Of a stretch of 64,000 nt of DNA, positions 61,841 through 64,000 are shown piece after piece. Both the position numbers and the translations under genes were made by a program. Below the pieces are notes generated by a model. The model was given only the letters and a program-made list of their open reading frames with translations, did no database searches and was not told the origin of the DNA. Within the stretch, counting starts at the first letter, position 1, and each line of letters opens with the position of its first letter. Origin of the DNA: Bacillus sp. Y1. GTDB lineage: Bacteria > Bacillota > Bacilli > Bacillales > Cytobacillaceae. The stretch is from assembly GCF_003586445.1 (NCBI RefSeq), contig NZ_CP030028.1, positions 2,184,501 through 2,248,500 on the forward strand, written 5' to 3'.

Positions 61841-62199
61841 ATCCGAATAAATCATAGTGATCATGGTTTTGTTGTATTCTCAAAATAAAAGAATGGAGTA
61901 TTTCATTGAGAATATTTTTTCGTTATATGGCTGACAGTCGAAAATGAAGGTTATTTTATGCGTATGAATGGCTTTTTCCGAAATTGATTGAGGATTATTG
62001 TTATCGTCACCCGGAAATTTCGGATTACCCTGCCATGTTGGAGAGAATTAGAAGCTGAAGAGAAAGGTATTCCAATATGGAAGGGAGCACTTGGATTTGG
62101 TTTTTACCTTTTTAGGACCAATGAATTTATACTATAGTCAGATTTTTTCTTGTCTAATAACTTTGAAAGATTACACTAAACAGTGAGGAGATTGGTTGT
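61841..62199. other. Decayed region between pseudogene and dinB
   Basis: Contains short coding-like scraps, for example an open stretch with YAYEWLFPKLIEDYCY near 61960-62010 that stops soon after. No intact gene. It may be remains of a second lost gene. Confidence 0.4.
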
Positions 62200-62697
62200 A
62201 TGCAAGTTGTAACCAAAATGTTTTTAGAACAACTCGACATGCGTTGCCATGAGAATGATTGGTTTGCATCCATGGATCAGGCGCTTCATGGAGTCATCGC
62301 AGCTGAGGCAGCATGGACAAGTTCGGGAATCAGCAATTCGATTTGGCAGATTGTCAACCACTTGATATTTTGGAATGAAGACGTAATCCATCGAATTAAG
62401 GGCACAGAGAATTCGCATAAGGCAGAAGACAATGAAGAAACCTTTGGAAATCCGGGGGATCCAGAAGACGAAATTGGGTGGGCCCAGACAGTGCAGCGCC
62501 TTAATGAAGTCATGAATAAATTAAAAACGGTCATTGCGGACCTTGACGATGAAAAGTTAAAAGTCCCGTATGCAGCTAACAGGTACTCTATTGAGCGTTT
62601 ACTCAGCAATATCATGATGCACGATACGTATCATCTGGGCCAAATTGTTCTGTTGCGAAAGTTGCAATCCTCTTGGGGTGGCGTTGATTGGTCCTGA
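62200..62697 (+). CDS. DinB-family protein
   Basis: 165 aa, four-helix bundle. Metal-binding His pattern of DinB/YfiT: IVNHLIFWNEDV near residues 50-61 and HDTYHLGQIV near 140-149. Members include bacillithiol transferases; activity of this one is unknown. AGTGAGGAGATTGGTTGT precedes the ATG. Confidence 0.9.
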   Translation: MQVVTKMFLEQLDMRCHENDWFASMDQALHGVIAAEAAWTSSGISNSIWQIVNHLIFWNEDVIHRIKGTENSHKAEDNEETFGNPGDPEDEIGWAQTVQRLNEVMNKLKTVIADLDDEKLKVPYAANRYSIERLLSNIMMHDTYHLGQIVLLRKLQSSWGGVDWS

Positions 62698-62878
62698 AGC
62701 ACCATAATTCAGCGACCTTCCTCGCCCAGCCATAGAAGCAGAATTGACGGTGTGAAGCCCTTTTCATTCTCTATGGTGAAGTGGCTGATTTTCCTGCTAT
62801 GGATGGCTAAACGGGTGTGTTAGTCAAATAAATTAGAACGTATTTGCAGAGCGATCTTTCGCATATTTTATTGTTCAA

Positions 62879-62921
62879 CAGTCGGGTGCTTTTCTTAAAT
62901 AAGAAGGCGTCTTTTTGCATG
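62879..62921 (+). terminator. Terminator-like hairpin
   Basis: CGGGTGCTTTTCTT / AAGAAGGCGTCT with a TTTTTG tail. Similar-looking elements recur downstream of genes in Bacillus, to my recollection. Confidence 0.5.
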
Positions 62922-62990
62922 TACAACACATTTAGGGATTGAGTTTAATGAGGTGTAAAAAAAGATTGTGAAGTCCTGTACTTAAAGGGG

Positions 62991-63021
62991 GCATTAATCC
63001 AAGAAGGATTGATGCTTTTTT
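62991..63021 (+). terminator. Rho-independent terminator
   Basis: GCATTAATCC / GGATTGATGC and six T. No gene ends within 290 bp upstream, so it may belong to a lost gene or a small RNA. Confidence 0.75.
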
Positions 63022-63124
63022 GTGTTGAAGTTCCTTCTTAAACAATAAGGCAGTAATTCTTTAATAATCTTAAGTAGGATAATTATGGTAGAATTGAAAT
63101 AAACAATTAAAGTGGGTAACTATT

Positions 63125-63940
63125 TTGGAGTTTATTTCAGAGAAATTAATCTTAATATCGCTTTTCATTTTTATAATTCATTCAATTGAAACTCTTGCCT
63201 ATGCAGTTAGGTTGTCTGGTGCAAGGGTAAGGTTATTAGCTTCAGCCCTATCATTATTTAACCTAATGGTCATTGTTTCTAGAATGGCTAATATGATGCA
63301 ACAACCCTTTACAGGAAGCCTAATAGATAATGCACCAGAAGTTGATACCTTACATTTTGTAGAGTCTCAGTATAGAGTAATTATAGGGGCATCAACATTT
63401 GGAACAATAATAGGGATTCTTTTACTTCCTACATTTATAGCGATATTTTCTAGGGCTATCATTCATTTGTCTGAGGAACGTGGTTGCATTCCTTCTTTGA
63501 TAAAGAAAGGTTTGACTTTTGAGTTTATAAAACGTGGATTAAAACATATCCACTTACCTAGACCCTCTTACTTAGTGGATATTAGATTAAAAGATATTCC
63601 GATTAGATTGTTTATCATAAATATGGTCATAACGGCCATTTATACAATTGGTGTACTATCAGCCTTATATGCATCTTTAATAGCTCCAGAAAGAGCATCG
63701 ACCTCTATAATGGCATCGGGACTTATTAATGGAGTGGCAACGATCCTACTTACCATATTTATTGACCCGAAAATTTCTATCCTTGCTGATGATGTTATTA
63801 ATCAAAGGGGAAGTTATACCAATCTAAAGGCTGTATCGCTAATGATGATTACCTCTCGTTTGTTAGGTACTTTATTAGCTCAATTGTTCTTTATACCAGG
63901 GGCTGAATATATCGCTTGGTTTACAAAATTCATTGTATAG
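63125..63940 (+). CDS. amj: Lipid II flippase Amj
   Basis: 271 aa, about six to seven membrane helices. Matches Amj/YdaH of B. subtilis, the alternate lipid II flippase that can replace MurJ in peptidoglycan synthesis: FIIHSIETLAYAVRLSGARV near residues 17-36, VSRMANMMQQPFTGSL near 51 and GLINGVATILLTIFIDPKIS near 195-214. TTG start after weak AAAGTGGG. In B. subtilis it is induced by envelope stress; no such promoter is evident here. Confidence 0.92.
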   Translation: MEFISEKLILISLFIFIIHSIETLAYAVRLSGARVRLLASALSLFNLMVIVSRMANMMQQPFTGSLIDNAPEVDTLHFVESQYRVIIGASTFGTIIGILLLPTFIAIFSRAIIHLSEERGCIPSLIKKGLTFEFIKRGLKHIHLPRPSYLVDIRLKDIPIRLFIINMVITAIYTIGVLSALYASLIAPERASTSIMASGLINGVATILLTIFIDPKISILADDVINQRGSYTNLKAVSLMMITSRLLGTLLAQLFFIPGAEYIAWFTKFIV

Positions 63941-63951
63941 GAAAATAACGT

Positions 63952-63991
63952 TGGCATTGATTCGGCTGAAGAATCAATGCCTATATTTTTT
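63952..63991 (+). terminator. Rho-independent terminator
   Basis: GGCATTGATTC / GAATCAATGCC followed by TATATTTTTT. Confidence 0.85.
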
Positions 63992-64000
63992 ATAGTAGTT

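Noticed and set aside
1..64000. Prophage, insertion sequence or defence island
   Set aside because: No integrase, transposase, phage structural or nuclease gene was recognised anywhere in the window.

Overview
The window looks like a chromosomal segment of a low-GC, endospore-forming Bacillaceae bacterium. Evidence is the AT-rich sequence, strong Shine-Dalgarno sites with frequent TTG/GTG starts, a KinB-type kinase, RsbR-type STAS proteins, FosB, Amj, YetF/YitT-type membrane proteins, and CcpA (cre) and GlnR/TnrA operator sequences. I saw no rRNA, tRNA, integrase, transposase, plasmid origin or CRISPR array. It reads as accessory chromosome: short operons separated by good intrinsic terminators, with several repeat-filled gaps.

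Layout. 0-8.4 kb: secreted protein, PLP aminotransferase, a 104-aa protein whose stop codon is followed at once by a c-di-GMP-I (GEMM) aptamer, nitroreductase, MBL hydrolase, MscS channel, RsbR-type STAS protein and FosB. 8.4-13.6 kb: a SulP transporter broken by one frameshift, then a vanZ-vanR/vanS-like operon with three 11-bp operator repeats, a small zinc ribbon protein, YetF and a small lipoprotein. 13.8-23.2 kb: small proteins, nucleotidyltransferase, Rrf2 regulator with a TrxB-like flavoprotein, methyltransferase, a chemoreceptor, GNAT, DUF3916, a J-domain protein pair and a second STAS protein lacking both phospho-threonines.

23.2-25.3 kb is the most unusual stretch. On the minus strand it has a promoter, a yybP-ykoY (Mn2+) riboswitch, two terminator-like hairpins and then a 40-codon FbpB-like gene. 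Next to it is a nine-unit, 52-bp tandem repeat, a broken membrane-protein gene and a second array. Two more arrays of similar architecture but different sequence lie at 33.6-33.9 kb and 45.76-45.96 kb.

25.5-33.5 kb: dCache chemoreceptor, nucleoside hydrolase, SDR, MFS, KinB-like kinase, membrane and zinc-binding proteins, and a probable small minus-strand gene. 34.0-38.2 kb: a cre-controlled PTS/deacetylase/GH4 operon for a beta-linked disaccharide, probably chitobiose or cellobiose. 38.2-43.5 kb: two secreted esterases with cre-like sites and an AraC regulator. 43.7-53.7 kb: MarR-PH-CPBP operon, YitT, an ECF sigma/anti-sigma pair with a polysaccharide deacetylase, several DUF membrane proteins, PpnP, XRE regulator and NUDIX hydrolase. 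54-61.6 kb: a divergent GlnA under a perfect GlnR/TnrA box, then yesL-SBP-yesM-yesN-like genes without permeases. 61.7-64 kb: a decayed PepV-like peptidase, DinB and Amj.

All functional names come from motif and family recognition by eye; no database search was run.
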